From Notospermus geniculatus (Eukaryota > Nemertea > Pilidiophora > Heteronemertea > Lineidae), in the NCBI GenBank assembly GCA_002633025.1, contig NMRB01000049.1, forward strand, positions 233,294 through 297,293: DNA of 64,000 nucleotides, in the 5' to 3' direction. Below are positions 31,101-46,100 of this stretch, piece after piece. The notes below the pieces were generated by a model. The model was given only the letters and a program-made list of their open reading frames with translations, was not told the DNA's origin and ran no database searches. Position 1 is the first letter of the stretch. Each line of letters begins with the position of its first letter. A program made the translations under genes and the position numbers.

Positions 31101-34100
31101 GCCGCCATGGAAGTAAGCTTGTCCCCGCCACGTTCATAAAATCGCCGCCACTCTGATAAAATTGTGCGCCACGCTGAAAATGTTACGTTTTACTACAAAT
31201 AAAACAGGTTTTAAACGTCAATGTTCATCCTCCGTCCAGCTGACATCGCCTGCTTTTCGATATATATACAATAACCAACCAGCTGGGTAGTTAAAAGTGG
31301 CCCCGAACATCGTTTCCCGGTCGGTGATGCCAGCAGCTGGTCCCATCTACGGAAGTCTTGTTCGGCCAGGTATATCTATCCGATTCGTGACCAGTCATTT
31401 CTCGCTGTCTGTCAATATGAACGCACATCCAAATAAAAGTTCGATTATGTTGATCTGGCCAAAGCGGACAATTCTATTTTCCCGCCACATGACTCAGGCT
31501 GGCTTGTTGCCAATGACAACACGTCATCTGGATGCGGCCCGGCCGCCAGAATCGTTGATGATTTACGCCTGTCATTGCCTGTGTGGATAAGTAAAGTTCA
31601 CTTCGCATAGATTAACCTTGTTTTTATAACCTGTAATCATCTTCCTCAACAGGTTTCAAATTTCTTGTTTGCGTTTGGTGTTTTTGTCACGGGAAATCTA
31701 TACTTGTTTGTCATATTGTCTCCTTGCGAGGTTTCGTCGGCAAAAATTGGTCATGAGATGCGTTGGTCAGAGTGCTAAAATACATCCTCAAATGCCGGGA
31801 AATTGCGTCTCAGGGCATCCAGAATTCAAATTTTCCTGGGGGAGACTCCCCCAGACCCCCCGCTCGGTGGCGCGCCTACGGCGCGCGCTGCCGACTTCGT
31901 CGGCAGATGAATTCTTCAGTGACTGCTTCAACATATTGCAGCGCCACGCTGCTTGAAAATCCTGGCGAGAACGCTGATACTTTACAAAACCATACTTTTC
32001 AAACACCATACTCGCATTTGAAAGTAATGTGAGGGTGAAATTGTCTATTTTATGAATTAATACTATGGTGTCCATAATTTCCTGAGCAAATATTGACACC
32101 TCCTGTTCTGTAAATTGACGTGTTGGGAATTATTATTGTTTGTTGATGTCAGTGTCATTTGATTTATCCCTAATTGCAGCCAAGTTACTCTTAATGTATG
32201 TCAATGAGGGATGAAAAACGTAATCGTAATCTACATTCATCCATATCCTTGATGGTCCAATAAAGTTTTAAACGGATTTAATTTTGACTAAGTGAAAATG
32301 GCCACTGGTACATGTAGAGCTCTCTGGCCTTTAAAATACAGATGGTTTTGACAGATGGCAGGAGCCTCTTTTCCATCTCTCCAATGTTCAGCTTTGGAGG
32401 AATTAGTGTATAATTGTATAATTCCTCCAAGGTTCAACTGAGGCAAAATAAAAGAATTCTGCAGGAATGCAGTTTTGGAAGGGCATTGCACTTTGCAATG
32501 TGAATACAGCACATCTGATGGGCAGGTTCGCTATGACAGGTTCGCAATGATAAAATCTACAAAGTCATGGACTTGGAATACCTGCGAGTTTGAATTGAGG
32601 CTGACTTTTTATGTTAGGTAAGCATGGAGAAATCTTGCTGGGCAGTTATCCAAGATGTTTATGTGCCACTGAAAACTGCTCCCATGAATTTCGCTCATGG
32701 TTGTTTTGCTCCCAGCAGTTCGTAGATCTGTCAGATTTGCAGATTGAACACCATTGGCTGAGAGAAGTACCACTGGAATTCCAAAAATGAGTGGTGTGGT
32801 TTTTTACTCACTTTTGGCCACGGCTGAATTTCCACCTGTCAACATTTCAAATTCTATGGTGTTGCAATGAAGATCGATGCTACGGCACGTAGCCCAGGGT
32901 CATCTTCAATTCAATCAGATGACAAATTTTCCGGGGATGGATTTCCCTGTAACCGTTATGGAAACATAATTTTACAAAATACGGTGCAGGTGTGACATGG
33001 ACAGATCCCCAGGATAGTTCCTTCCAGAATAAATGTTCATTTTCCATAAAGTGATATTTGTTGCTGTGGCTAATGGCTTCCCTGAAGCTCTCAAAATGAC
33101 TGATGATGCTTTCAGAAAAAATAACCCCCATTTATTTAATTTGGTTACCCAGACAATTTTACATCACATGTGATAGAATATTTCTGTTCCCCTGCAAATT
33201 CTTTCCCTTGTGGGAATATGTTGTTTTTTAGGATGTCTGCAAACGTGGCAGACCAAAGCAAAAAATTCTATGGATTTCTCCCAATGCTAATTACTGATGA
33301 TCTATTGCATACTGTAAACAAAGAATGCAGAATTTTTTTGGTGTTTGGTAGTGATACATGTATTCAGGCACTATATAATGATTTGGTGAGTCTCTTGCAC
33401 CAATAGGGTCTCAAAAATGTTGGTGTTATTTGTCACACACGGAAAAACCTCTTGAAATGTCAAGACCTACAGTCACAATGCCTATAGGTGCTCCACTCGT
33501 CATTGATATTGAGGTGCAGTATGAACCCTTGATGGTCCAGGATGGTGAAAAATAAAAAACTCTGCTTGCAGACAGCCAGGAATAGAACATTTGACATTTG
33601 GATGTTTGGAAGCCCTGGGAGATCATTTTGAAGGGTTGGTTAGACAGTGCTGGGTACGCAGATCACCATTTTAAAAAAATGCCTGTCTACGATGAATGGG
33701 CTCTTGAAGGTTTGAAACCGCTCCAGTAATGTTCAGTAAAACGTAAGCTACCTTAGTGAGATGCGTAGGCTTGCAGTTTGGTTGTGGCATGATGATAGAT
33801 ACCTTTTTTCTGAGAGGAGATCTTAGTTGTAGTACAATATCAGTGCTGCCTGCTGTTCAACTGCTGCAACTACCCTCAAGGCCTACTTCAAGAATTCGTG
33901 GATAAGAAGGCTGTACCTGCTGAAGTAAACAGACTTGCGCTGGATTTTGGATTGCTGAGAAAAGGAGAAGCTGTATTGGTGATGTTTTGGGCTCGGTGTA
34001 GCACTGGTCCTCAACTACAAAAAATCCAGCAGGAGTTAAGGCAGCTGAAAGAACAGGGGCTGGGGAAGGGTTTACATGTACATGTAGAAAAGAAATACAA

Positions 34101-37100
34101 TCAGCGCTTTGCATCACTGGTGCGAAAGGTAAGCAGAGCCTGTGATGGTTGGATGGAAAGGGTTAATAGCAATAAAACTGGCGTGAAATGGAAGAAATTT
34201 GCCAATACCGGAAATCTCCTCTGAAAACTTGGCAAGTGTACATTCTGCCTGGATTGCATTGACCTGAGCTGAATTGGTATATCAGATCAATTTATACACT
34301 ATCCATTCGTCATGATATCGGCTGCCGGGACTGTCGGAAAAGATTACTTTCCTCTTAAACAGGAAAATGACTGACAGAGTACATTACCGGTAATTCGGAT
34401 GTGGTGTCAACTGGTGACATTGAATGGCGTACCGTACTCATATCTGCAGTGGGCGATCTTGCGCTGAGTTTTTGTGTTCCCAACATTATGGTTATCATGT
34501 GATCTGCTCCAGCGAAAGCAGGTGGTTGTCAACAGTGATAATCATTGGTTGTCAGATTATTAAACTAATATCACTGACTGTCCACCACAGTTGTAAACCC
34601 ACAGAGACATTCATTTCAGCTAGTATAGGGACATAAAGCCTTAACTCTTTCCGGTATAGCCTCAATCGCCTGCTTTACTGCAGCAGGCCACGTTTGCCGC
34701 TGTTCTTACAGAAGTCACTGAGTGAAAGATGGGTTGCCATGGATGATATGCAACAACAATGGATGGATAGATACTATCTGGCTGATGAACGATTTTGGAA
34801 GAGAAGATTATTCCAGGCTTCTGCGCCATTCCAGAGAACAGCGATGAAGTGACAACCGAATTCTGACAGTCTGAGTTCTGAGTCGGACTGAGTTCACTGT
34901 ACCTTTTGTACCTCATGACCTGATCTGCGTAGGCCGTATGATAGGCCTACAGATCGCTCAAAAATCCATCAATACAAAAAGTAGTTCATCCTGCCAGCTG
35001 TTTACTGGGGCTTATTTCTGTGTTTGTTTCTGTGTTTGCCACTGTATTAACTGCACCGGTGCGTATTTCATGTATTTCTTCATCGATGTATAATCCATAT
35101 TAATTTGGTCTAATCATAACACTTTGATACACCATTGTTGTAAATGCAGCATGAAACAGAATGCTCTTGCACAGGTCATGAAAAAAAATCTTTGGACATG
35201 TTGGAGAAGAGAAATTTACACCTTGAGCACCCTGCCTGAGGTAATCTGCAGTGGTTAGCACTTGCTGCCTTCATCACTGCGCACGTGACCCTGGAGGTCT
35301 GGTGTGGAATTCTGCCTATGTCGGCTTGTTCCTCAACACCAGGTGAAACAGTCACATTTTGAGTCCCATTGCATACTCCTCGAGTCATATTACGTACATA
35401 CTCCTCGAGTCATATTACGTACTTTGCATACTCCTCGAGTCATATTACGTACTTCATATACATGTAGATCCATCAGTTAAATAGAATAGAAGCTCACCAC
35501 AAAACCCTGGAAAATTGAGCCGGCTTCAAACACCAGTAATGAAAGATCAATCAATATGAGACCAATATTGACCATGATATCTGGAAAATTTGCATTTTGC
35601 AAGAATTACTTGGTCGTGTTATGCAAATTCAGTTCCTTCAGCAACCAGGCAATAACTGTCGGATCGATTTCGATAACAATTTATATGGCAACATTTATAG
35701 ACCAGGTCAGGTAATGTTGGTCTTGATCGATTCCTACTCAATGAATTTCAAGTAATGGGCTACTGTTGTGACTGATGTGGAACATATATTGAGGGGTTGG
35801 GAATATGGTGAGGGTGGTTGAAGCTGCGGTTCGGCTGGTTTGAAAAATCAATGCCGAAACCCAGAAAGAGGTCATTGACACTGTGTTTTCTGTTGAGAGT
35901 ATATTTGACTTTGATCCATCACTGGAGCAGAGTTCAAGAGTTTCAAAAATTTTGGATTTTGGATTGAAAATTTTACGCAAGAACCCCCAAAAAGCTCTGT
36001 CTTAATAAGAAGATTGGAACATCAGGGTCCATATTCATAAAAAATTGCAAGGCTTAGTTTAGGCCAACCAACTCGGGCAAGGTTTTATGAATATGGGTCC
36101 AGGAGGTCAGTGTTATTGAATTCATGAAGGGGCTATAGTATCACACATACACTAGGACGAACTCCTCATCAGGGTGTAAAGTTGGCTCATGTTCAAGGCA
36201 GGAGAACCTGATCGGCACAGATAGTTGACAGTTAGGCCAATACTGACAGATAATACATGATAGGAAACATGATCCTGATAAATAGGTTCCTTAAACAGGG
36301 AAGAGATGTCTTAAAGACCCTGTTTGTATTTGGAGAGAATGAATACGGAGCAACAAATGCTAGTGTTTCAACGGCAAAGACACACTTTACCTCCTTTTTT
36401 AGCCTATCGCTATCAGTTTCATCATTTTCTTCCCCTTTTTAAGTACAGAGAAGGGTATTGAAAGAAGCTTTCTGCAAGATGATCCTTGATTTTCTCATTT
36501 GGAATTTGAGACAGTCGGTTCTTATAGCAGGAGACCTGTTTCTGTTTTCCAATGCTACGATCTGCAAAAATGCTGTAGGTATTAGTTTCTGGTAGCTTGC
36601 TGTTGTGTGCTAACATTGCCAAGGTCAATCATTGTGAAGTATACCTGAAACACTCCATTTCCTGAAAATAACAGGTGGCTGTTGCCATTAAGTGATTGTG
36701 ATGGCCCTTTGTAAACCTCAAGACCTCACCTTGCATTCTCCTAGCTATTCTCATAAACAGTTGGCCTACATGGATTTTACAATAGCTTGGAGGTCCCTGG
36801 GGATGGGGATCATGTTAGGCCCTCCCTGTGACACTTGTGAGCTTAGTTTCATCAGTTAAGAAAAACTCAGTGCCGGTATCTTACAGTGTATTTCACTTAA
36901 TTCATTGAGAGAAAAATATGAGTAAATCCTTTACTGATTGGTTTAATTACCATTCTGTTACCCAAGTTACATGTATTCCCCGGTTGAGTTATTAAATGCT
37001 GTTGAAGCATTGGTTGATCGGGTTACATTAGAATATGTGAGAAAATGCAAATGTTGCGTTAACAGTCCATCAATCACAGAGAATTGAAATTGAATTGGTG

Positions 37101-40100
37101 GAAAATAGCCATCGAGGGCTGCGCAGCCTGTTGATTAGATTCCACTGCCAAAGATCAATCACCACTCCAGGTAAGCTGAAGAATGGAAGCCTACCTCATC
37201 TCTACCTTGCTGGATGCTTGAAATTCAATAGGAGGATTTTCCCACAACCTATACACTGTAGCAGACATTATGGTGTTATCTTGGCCTCAGAGCTGTACCA
37301 GTTAAATCTGGGAGTAAATGCAGATGTGATGTACAACGCTATGCGTGATGACACCCTGTACACAGCTGCAGAAATGTCATTTAAGCCTTGTTCACACAAA
37401 ATTTTCGCGCCTGTTTGTTTCCACTGTTAAGCCTATAGCTGTTCACACTTGTGGTACGACACGATGCGGTAAGAAGCGGTACGCGACGAGCGATTTCCAT
37501 CGCCTTTGATCGCTCCTGCAGTATTTTTCGGCGTCAAATTGCCTGCCGCGTGAGGATACCGGCATATCTGGCAGAACTTGAATGACATGAATGATGTCAC
37601 TTCCGCTAATCATGACAACCGCGCTGCGCCACGCTATGTCAAAACTGACACCGCTTGGCGATTTTTTCATTGCATCACACCGCGCTGCCAGTGTGAACAA
37701 TTCTTTAGATGCTTGATGGATGCACAGAAAGTGTTCGACCAACCTGTTTCAGCAGTCATTCCTCTGGCTGTTGGGAACAAGACCGACATTATAAAATTCG
37801 CTCCCAGACTAACAAAATTTGGCCTACGTTGCTCATACTTCATACATAGGTACCTTTTATGACCTACTTTTGCCCAATTACAGATGGGCTACAGGCGCTC
37901 ACTGATGTACAACAAAGAGAATGAGTGACTTTATGATGCTATCATGTCAAAAATTACAGAAAAGCAACAATAAAACAGGACTAATTTGACAGGAGCCAGC
38001 ACCTCTTATTTCATTTGGAAGCCAAACAGTGAATTAATTGCCCTCTGATGTACTTTGTATCAGGTTGTATGCGCAGTAATTATTTTGTTAACGAGTTCAT
38101 GCAATTAAGGAAATGGATGCGGTATAGACGGCGGAACTGTAGCGATATGCAATTATTGCATGAAAATGGGAGATTAGGCCAGCATCCGCCTTGTTGGTAC
38201 TGTCTCATGTAGCTTTGTGGGAGAATTCAATCAATTTAGGCCAAAGTATCAGAATGCTCGTTTACCAGGCAGTTTGCCGTCATATAATGTCTGTTGTGTA
38301 AGCACCAGCAGCGCAGGAGATATCAACGCTTATAAATTTTTTTCTGTACCAGCCTGATCAGACATCAATTATCTTCTGACGTGAATAGTCAAAAATAGGC
38401 AGATTTGCTATTTTCTGATTCAGATTATGAATGTTTGGTGATGATCAAAGAGCACGTAATTACGTGGCAGCTGTTCAAGCTCAGAGATGCTACAGCTGAA
38501 GAGATTCTTTTTAATACCGGAGTGACTTAGGGCGATTTGGTCATCCATTTTTTAGCGTCCTAACCTGAATTGCATCAGGTTTGAAGAAGGTGACAGAAAA
38601 GACATTAACCCATAAACTGGGTGGGACGTCGTATTACATCATTACGAAATCCGGGGAGTCCCCGAAAACACCCGAGGATCGTAGCTTGCGTAATAGTACG
38701 CTTTGCAAGGAAATGGCGCTTCACAGTGCGTAGGACGTTATATCACGTCTGGAACCTTGTGTGTCAAATACTTTTTTTCTGCAAATTTTTTTTTAAGAAA
38801 GAAAAATTAGAACTAAAAAAATTACACAGTTAACGGGTTAAAAGAGTATTAGGTTGAGAGCTAAGCACCATTATTAGCTCTGTAGACAACATTGGGCAAA
38901 TATGTACAGCATGAGGAAACCAGAAAGTCCGGAGAACGTTGTGCTGTCCACCTGAAGAATGGGTCCGACTGGTGACTGAACCCAGAACATCAGCGGTGAC
39001 AGGCTCTGATGTTCCAACTGTGCCACTCTGACACAATGAGATCAGATAAGACATTCCCTTGACAATAAGGAGGATAGAGATCACATTGACTTATCACGGA
39101 TCCTTATACGTTTACGGATAGAATTCTGTAAAACGAGGACGAATTCTGTGTACATTTCTAACCGTACATGTATAAGGGTCTGTGACAAGTCGCTGATCTC
39201 CAGGGTTCGTACGCATCCTTGAAAACCTTGATTATCATTGAATTTTGCTATTTGCCTCCAAGGGCCTTGAAAAGTGCTTGAATTCTGCACAACTTTTGTC
39301 AGAGTCATTGAAAGTCCTTGATTTCCTGTGTTCTTCCTTTATTCTCTCGAGTCTGGCCTGCGTGATTACCGGTATGTTGTGATATTAGGACTTATTTCTT
39401 TGCAAAAATCTTCTGTCAGTGTACCAAAAATCCTTGAAAAGTTCGGAAACAGCCCTTGAAAAGTCATTGAAAAGTCATTGATTTTTTTGCTTTGCCAGGG
39501 GGAAGAACCCTGNACCAGCAGCGCAGGAGATATCAACGCTTATAAATTTTTTTCTGTACCAGCCTGATCAGACATCAATTATCTTCTGACGTGAATAGTC
39601 AAAAATAGGCAGATTTGCTATTTTCTGATTCAGATTATGAATGTTTGGTGATGATCAAAGAGCACGTAATTACGTGGCAGCTGTTCAAGCTCCGAGATGC
39701 TACAGCTGAAGAGATTCTTTTTAATACCGGAGTGACTTAGGGCGATTTGGTCATCCATTTTTTAGCGTCCCAACCTGAATTGCATCAGGTTTGAAGAAGG
39801 TGACAGAAAAGATATTAACCCGTTAACTGGGTAGGACGTCATATTACGTCATTACGAAATACGGGGAGTCCCCGAAAACACCCGAGGATCGTAACTTGCG
39901 TAGGACGTAATAGTACACCTTGCAAGAAAATGGCGCTTCACAGTGCATAGGACGTTATATCACATGTGGAACCTTGTGTGTCAAATGCTTTTTGGGGCAA
40001 ATTTTTTTAAGAAAGAAAAATTAGAACTAAAAAAATTACCGGTACATAGAAGAGTATTAGGTTGAGAGCTACGGTAAGCACCATTATTAGCTTTGTAGAC

Positions 40101-43100
40101 AAATTGGGCAAATATGTACAGCATGAGGAAACCAGAAAGTCCGGAGAAAGAAATTAGTTGCCCTGTCCAATATCACCTGAAGAATGGGTCCGACTAGTGA
40201 CTGAACCCAGAACATCAGCGGTGACAGGCTCTGATGTTCCAACTATGCCACTCTGACATGATGAGATCAGGAAAGACATTCCCTTGACAATACGGAGGTT
40301 GAGATCAGCGACTTATTACGTATCCTTATACGTACAATGAGGACGAATTCTGTGTACATTTCTAACCGTACATGTATAAGGGTCCGTGACAAGTCGCTGA
40401 TCTCAACCTCCCTATTATGGTTGCCGAGTAAGACCCTGCATCACTAATAATGCAGGTTATAAAACCATAATACACATGTATATGCATGTATTCAGACATT
40501 TCATTTCCTACGCTAAATTTCAGAATGAATATTGAAGGTGCAAAGGCATTGTCACGTATTGTGACTAAAAGTTTCCAACAACTGCGTCGCCAAGAAAATG
40601 GGAGATATAAAATGAAGAAATGCATCGTTCTCTTCATCCTCTTGTGTTGTATGTGGTTGCTATGGTAATAAGATTTGCCAGGTTTCTCCCATCTCCTGTT
40701 GCAGGGGTTAGGAGTGTCTTATTCATGAATCATTTACAAGTGCAATATCCTATATTTTCTTGGATTCTTAAATGGGTGATCTTAACATCTTCTCCAGGGC
40801 CCTGCTATTCATACCAGCAGGAATGTACCAATATTCCTTTGAGCGAAATGCTACTGGCGGCTATGTCCTATGGGAATTACTCATACTGTCTCTGCCAGAA
40901 TGTAAATGAAGTCTTGGATCATTTTTCAGTCTGATCACAAACACTAGCGACTTGGCTGTACTTGCATCCCCGGGCAACGGGTACCAGTGGCAACGTGAAA
41001 TTCATGGTGATTTATCCGCTCATAGGAGCCTTAGAAACAGACATCCTGAGAAACAGACAATCCTACATGTATCTGAAATTTTACAGGCGCTACAACGTGA
41101 AGGGAGGTCGACTGGGGAGATCATTTCAGAGCACCTATGCTGAGAGGGTGCCTGAAAGGGCTGCTCAGCATCTACAAATTGCACCAGTTTTAAAAATACA
41201 TGTACCGACGATTGCATCTGTATGTGAGGAAAAAAATGCCAGTGTTTTGAGGGATATTCATGGAAGGCTCTGGAAAATCATACAAAATGGCAATGCTCTT
41301 GCTTTGATTGCAGTGTGCTGGCAACAGGGATTACAAGTCCCCATTGAAAATGTAACCGAAGTGATATCCGAGATACTTAATGAATTAGCGAGACCCGAGA
41401 AGTAACCATGGTTTATAAGCGGTGGAGATTATCTACCCCTGGCTATGCGATGTGTCAGAATGCAGAACAAAATCAATAACATTCGCATGCTGCAGTAAGA
41501 ATCAAGGACTGTGACTCCATATTCTGATGGCCAGTTCTCATCTACTTCGTGCAGGAGTCCCCAATGAGCATATCATGGCCACTTAGGGGCCTAAGCTCAT
41601 TGCCATCATTACTCCTTTTGAAGTAAAGATGGGGCGCAAGATGGGGGCAACGACCGCTATACAGTGACCTTCTCAGAATGTCACTATCAGTACGCCGTAT
41701 TCTCACTGTATCAGTATTGATGACAATGTCATATTTTTCTCATTTCAGTCCATAACACGACTGCGTCCAGATTTTCTGGCTCTTCACTGTCAGGAGGTTG
41801 GTGGTAAAAACTATGAAGAGTCTATGCAGTATGTGAATGATTTTATCAAGTAAGTGTCGCCGTACATCAAAATATGGACAGTTCCATGATTGTTATTGAC
41901 TTGCAAGGAAAAAGTCAATGCGAAGGATGGGTAGGAGGAATAAATAAGATGTGCATTGACCCATACGTTGATAGACTGGAACCAAGTTACTGCGGCTGTG
42001 GAGATTAACCCCAGAGCTGAAGCATTGATCGATTCCTTTACCATCAAACAAAGTATGAATAAAATCAAGAACAACGTTGAGCATTTATCTGTAAACTCGT
42101 ATTTTTCAGGGTACTTCTGGCAAGTGATGAACTCGAGAATTATGACAAAGGACGCGTGTTTTTAGATGAGGATTTCACAGCAGCTGATAAGTTCACAGTA
42201 AGTTTGAAGCAGTTCTATAGGGCCATCTCAAAATCCTCGACAAAAAAGCATAATGTTCGCGAAGGTTCAGAGTGGAGTCATTTAAACTGGGAACACAGTC
42301 TTTTTTAAGCACCCCCTGCTTTGCTCCTTCAAACCTTTATCAGAAATAAGAACTCAACCAAGACCTAGGTAAATATTAGGGCTATTGGCACAGATGAAAA
42401 GCAAGTCGAATCAAACCAGAACCATGTTATATTTTTCTTCTCATTGACGTGGTATGATCTGTCGAATGTCATGGAATACTTCCACTTCACGTTAGAGCTT
42501 TGGCTAAAGTGCGCTTGCATGTCGCCACGGTGAATATTGAACATGCCAGATTTACCGTGCAAACAATTTCTAGGACGTTGTTGACAGTCTATTACAGAGA
42601 CAGATCAATATTAGGTGACCAGGTAATAGAGATCTGTACAAGCTGTTCAGAAAGATGAAGATGACTACTCTAGGGATGATTGATTAGAATCATTTCTACT
42701 GGAATTATTCAATACCGGTAACAGATCATTGTATTATTCAAACGACCAATGTTATTTGAAACATTGGAAAATGAGGGTTCAACTGCGATGTTATCAGTGA
42801 AATAAAGGTGTGCCTAAAATTAAAATGTGGTTTATTATTGTATTATCCAATATTATTTCACATGTTATGTAGAGCCTGATAATAAAATTGGTTCACAGGG
42901 CTTGGACCCTAGTCTTAATTAAAATGAGATAAATTTCTCATCCTACATCTGATGAACGTTCATGCATCTCATGAGACTTGTTCTAAAGTGCAATATATCC
43001 ATTGTTTTATTGTACCCTTGAAATTTTATTGTCATGTGCTCAGTGTGATGTAGGTTTTTTGTAAGTCATAATTTTTTAGTCGCCTCATAAATGCACACTT

Positions 43101-46100
43101 CACTGAGCCTCTTCATTGGAGACAAATCATAAATATCTAGATACCGGTAGTTGATGTATGTAGTGCATGCCATGTATTTTATTTTCAACCTGAAGATGAC
43201 ATGCACTTTGTCCATTTGGAAGTCATCCTCGCAGCTACAGTAGTTCCATCTATACTTGGTTTGTGGAAACAATGGGATTGACAACTGCAGTTCCTTTCAC
43301 CAATGAAATAATGCAGTTATTTCTGTCTTTTCAGGATATGAGAGTGGCCAGTTGAAACAAACATTGTATAAAATTATGAATTCTACCTTTTCAGGCACTT
43401 GGGAGTATATATTTTGTCCATGAATCAGTAAAAGATGTACAGATATGGAACTTTGAAAGTTAGTCTACCGTAATCACATACTTCACCAATTAAGTTCACA
43501 TTTCTCAATCTCCATCTTTCCAGCCCACTTTAACTGTGGGTCCAATAAACTTCATTTAGAGACTTTGAAAATACTGAACTTGTCAGACTACAGAGTGATT
43601 GTCTGTCACCGGGTGAACTTTCCCATTTCAAACTTTCAGAGCATGGTTTCGTGCCAGTTGATGGCAAAGAGGTAAGAAGTGATTTCTTCCAATCACAATT
43701 TCTACTGCTGTACCCAAGTCAAAGATATTTCCCTCACTTATTGAACTGCCACAAAATGAGATTATTCTTTTACTCTAAAATTAAGTGAGAAAGCTGTGAT
43801 TCATAGAAAAACTTTGAACTCAATTACCCCGGGTACTATCACGTCCTTGCATTTACCTGTACTCAAAATCTGCTGAGTTTTGGACATATCTGCATTTCAG
43901 GTGCTATCGGGTAACATAGAAACAGTGCCAATAAAAGAGAAGGCAAAATTTCCAAAGGAGTTCTTCCCAGAGGTTAGAATTTGGTTGTCAGTGACTAAAC
44001 ATAATCATTGATTGGTATTTCTGTTGCATCTAAATTCTACAATGTACCAGTAACTTCCATTCCAAACAGTTTGGGTCTTTCCGTCATTCTTCGCTAAACA
44101 AAACTGGCACATTTTCATGTTCTAAGTTGAGAATGTTCTAACTTCAAACTGGATCATCAAACATGGAACAAATTTCCGCATGGATTCAACTTTGAGTGAA
44201 AATTATACTGCATATGTGCATGTGCTCTACGTTATCTTTTTTCATCTTTCCAGTGTCGCTGGTCCAGGAAGGGATTTATACGAACTCGATGGATGGTGAA
44301 CAACAGGTATGGGTTCTGTTTCTGAGGTCTAAATGATTTTGATAATCTCTCAGATATTTGGCGTGAAGAAGTTACAGCAGTTGTTAAAAAGAATGACAGA
44401 CACTGTAGTAGAAGCCTTATCAGCAGATTTCTGTGCTCTTTTTTCAGTGTGTTTGACCTCGTGAACATTCATCTCTTCCACGACGCATCAAATTTTATCT
44501 CCATGGAATCTGTAAGTATCAACTTACAGATGGATGAGCATATTCAGTAAATAAAAACCATGTAAGCTCATCTGACTGCATCTTGAGGCCCGACATCTCA
44601 GAACCACCGATTACCTCAGGATGCTCTGACTGAATTTTGAAGAAAAAGGCATATAATACCGGTACTCAAAATTTTCATTCTTTCTTTAACTTTGCCTTTA
44701 TTGATTTCCTCTTCAGAGTCCATCATGTTATTCACAATATCGAAGAAAGGCACTGGAATACACTTTAAATCGGTGAGTACCCGGTACTTAAAATTTGGTT
44801 GTGTCTAGGCTTACCAAGAAGTTCATTAACTTTGTGAATAACTGTTCTTGCAGGAATTGAACCCGTGACCTCCAAGAACTGCTGATGACAAAACCTATAG
44901 AATTTCATCAGTCTTTTACCGGTATTTGTATTGTTGTTACATCTCATGTTTTTATTTGGTTTCAGGCTAGAAAATGATGGCTTAGATAATGTTCCCATGT
45001 TCATGTTTGGAGACTTCAACTTCAGGCTTGACATGTACCACTTAACTAAGGTATAAAGTAACTGTAGACTGATGGTCATATTTGAATGTGCTGAAAGGAC
45101 ACTCATGTAATCTATGGTATATCTGGGCAGTGCAAATATGTGTACGGTAATCTCATAATTCAGCAAGTAGTGCAAAAAAGATGAGGCGAAGGAGGAAGTA
45201 AGGCTCAGGGATAGATGCTGAATGGTGGTCACTTGTGTTATTCACAGCATATCAATCCTACTTTCAGAGATTAACGGACAAAACCACTGTGTACAGCACG
45301 AAAAATAAGAAAAATGAACTCTCACAGCTAATGTATAAAGACTCAAGTAACTCAGACAAGGTGAGGGAAAAAAGATGTCTGTTTGTGACTGACATGAATT
45401 GAGATTCACAAATCCCAAATGAATGCCCTTTCCAACACTGGCTGGATCAAGAATTCCTACCTGTGCCGATCGCCAAAGTTTTAGGGCCGTATTCAAAATG
45501 GGTGTTTAAGACTTAGACGCGTGTAACTTCGTCAAATTCATGGTGGAAGTGTGTGCATTTAGTGAAGTTACACGCGTCTAAGTCTTAATCGCGCGATGAT
45601 CACCCTTTTTGAATACAGCCCTTAAGGTTCAATTCAGTGGCAGAATTAATCTTGAGTTTCGCTTACGAATTTTTGATATGGTGCACATATTGACTGTACT
45701 ATGTCATTGTGTTGTCAAACTTATTCAGATGGTGCTAACAGTTGAGAAGAAAGCATTTGATCATCATGACCGACACCACGATGTTTTCTCAAAAGAACGA
45801 TGGGTGAGTACACCATGATGAAAAGATCAATGAACAGTTGGCATTTTGGCCTCTTACTTGAGGGTGAAGTGTTCATTTCCTATTTCGATTCATTTGAATC
45901 ATCAATGTTGATGGTGTAGCTGATGCATCATGATTGACACCCAGCTTTCAATTCTGAGTTAGATTCTATGACCGCTGTTGTCATTTTGAATGGCTGCGAC
46001 CATCCTTAAGCATTTGGCCTTCATATTTCCTGTATTGTTTTATTCCAGCTCCTAGATTATGACTTAGAACTGAAGGCGTTCCATGACAGACTGCATGAAT

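Larger units (their letters stand above)
29509..41748 (+). other. INPP5A intron 2, repeat-rich
   Basis: A 12.2-kb intron. Repeats are listed separately. Open frames up to 147 codons (40962-41405) and 108 codons (33898-34224) have no recognisable domains and no splice context, so I do not call genes. The remainder shows nothing I can name. Confidence 0.6.

Noticed and set aside
33898-34224. 108-codon + strand frame in INPP5A intron 2
   Set aside because: No recognised domain, no splice partners, repeat-rich intron; kept as unproven.
40962-41405. 147-codon + strand frame in INPP5A intron 2
   Set aside because: The longest intronic frame, but with no recognisable motif and overlapping other short frames; could be a decayed mobile-element fragment.
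44765-45232. 155-codon - strand frame in the first INPP5A duplication unit (shortened at 49392-49592 in unit 2)
   Set aside because: It overlaps INPP5A exon 11 on the opposite strand and is broken in the sister unit, so it is not conserved.
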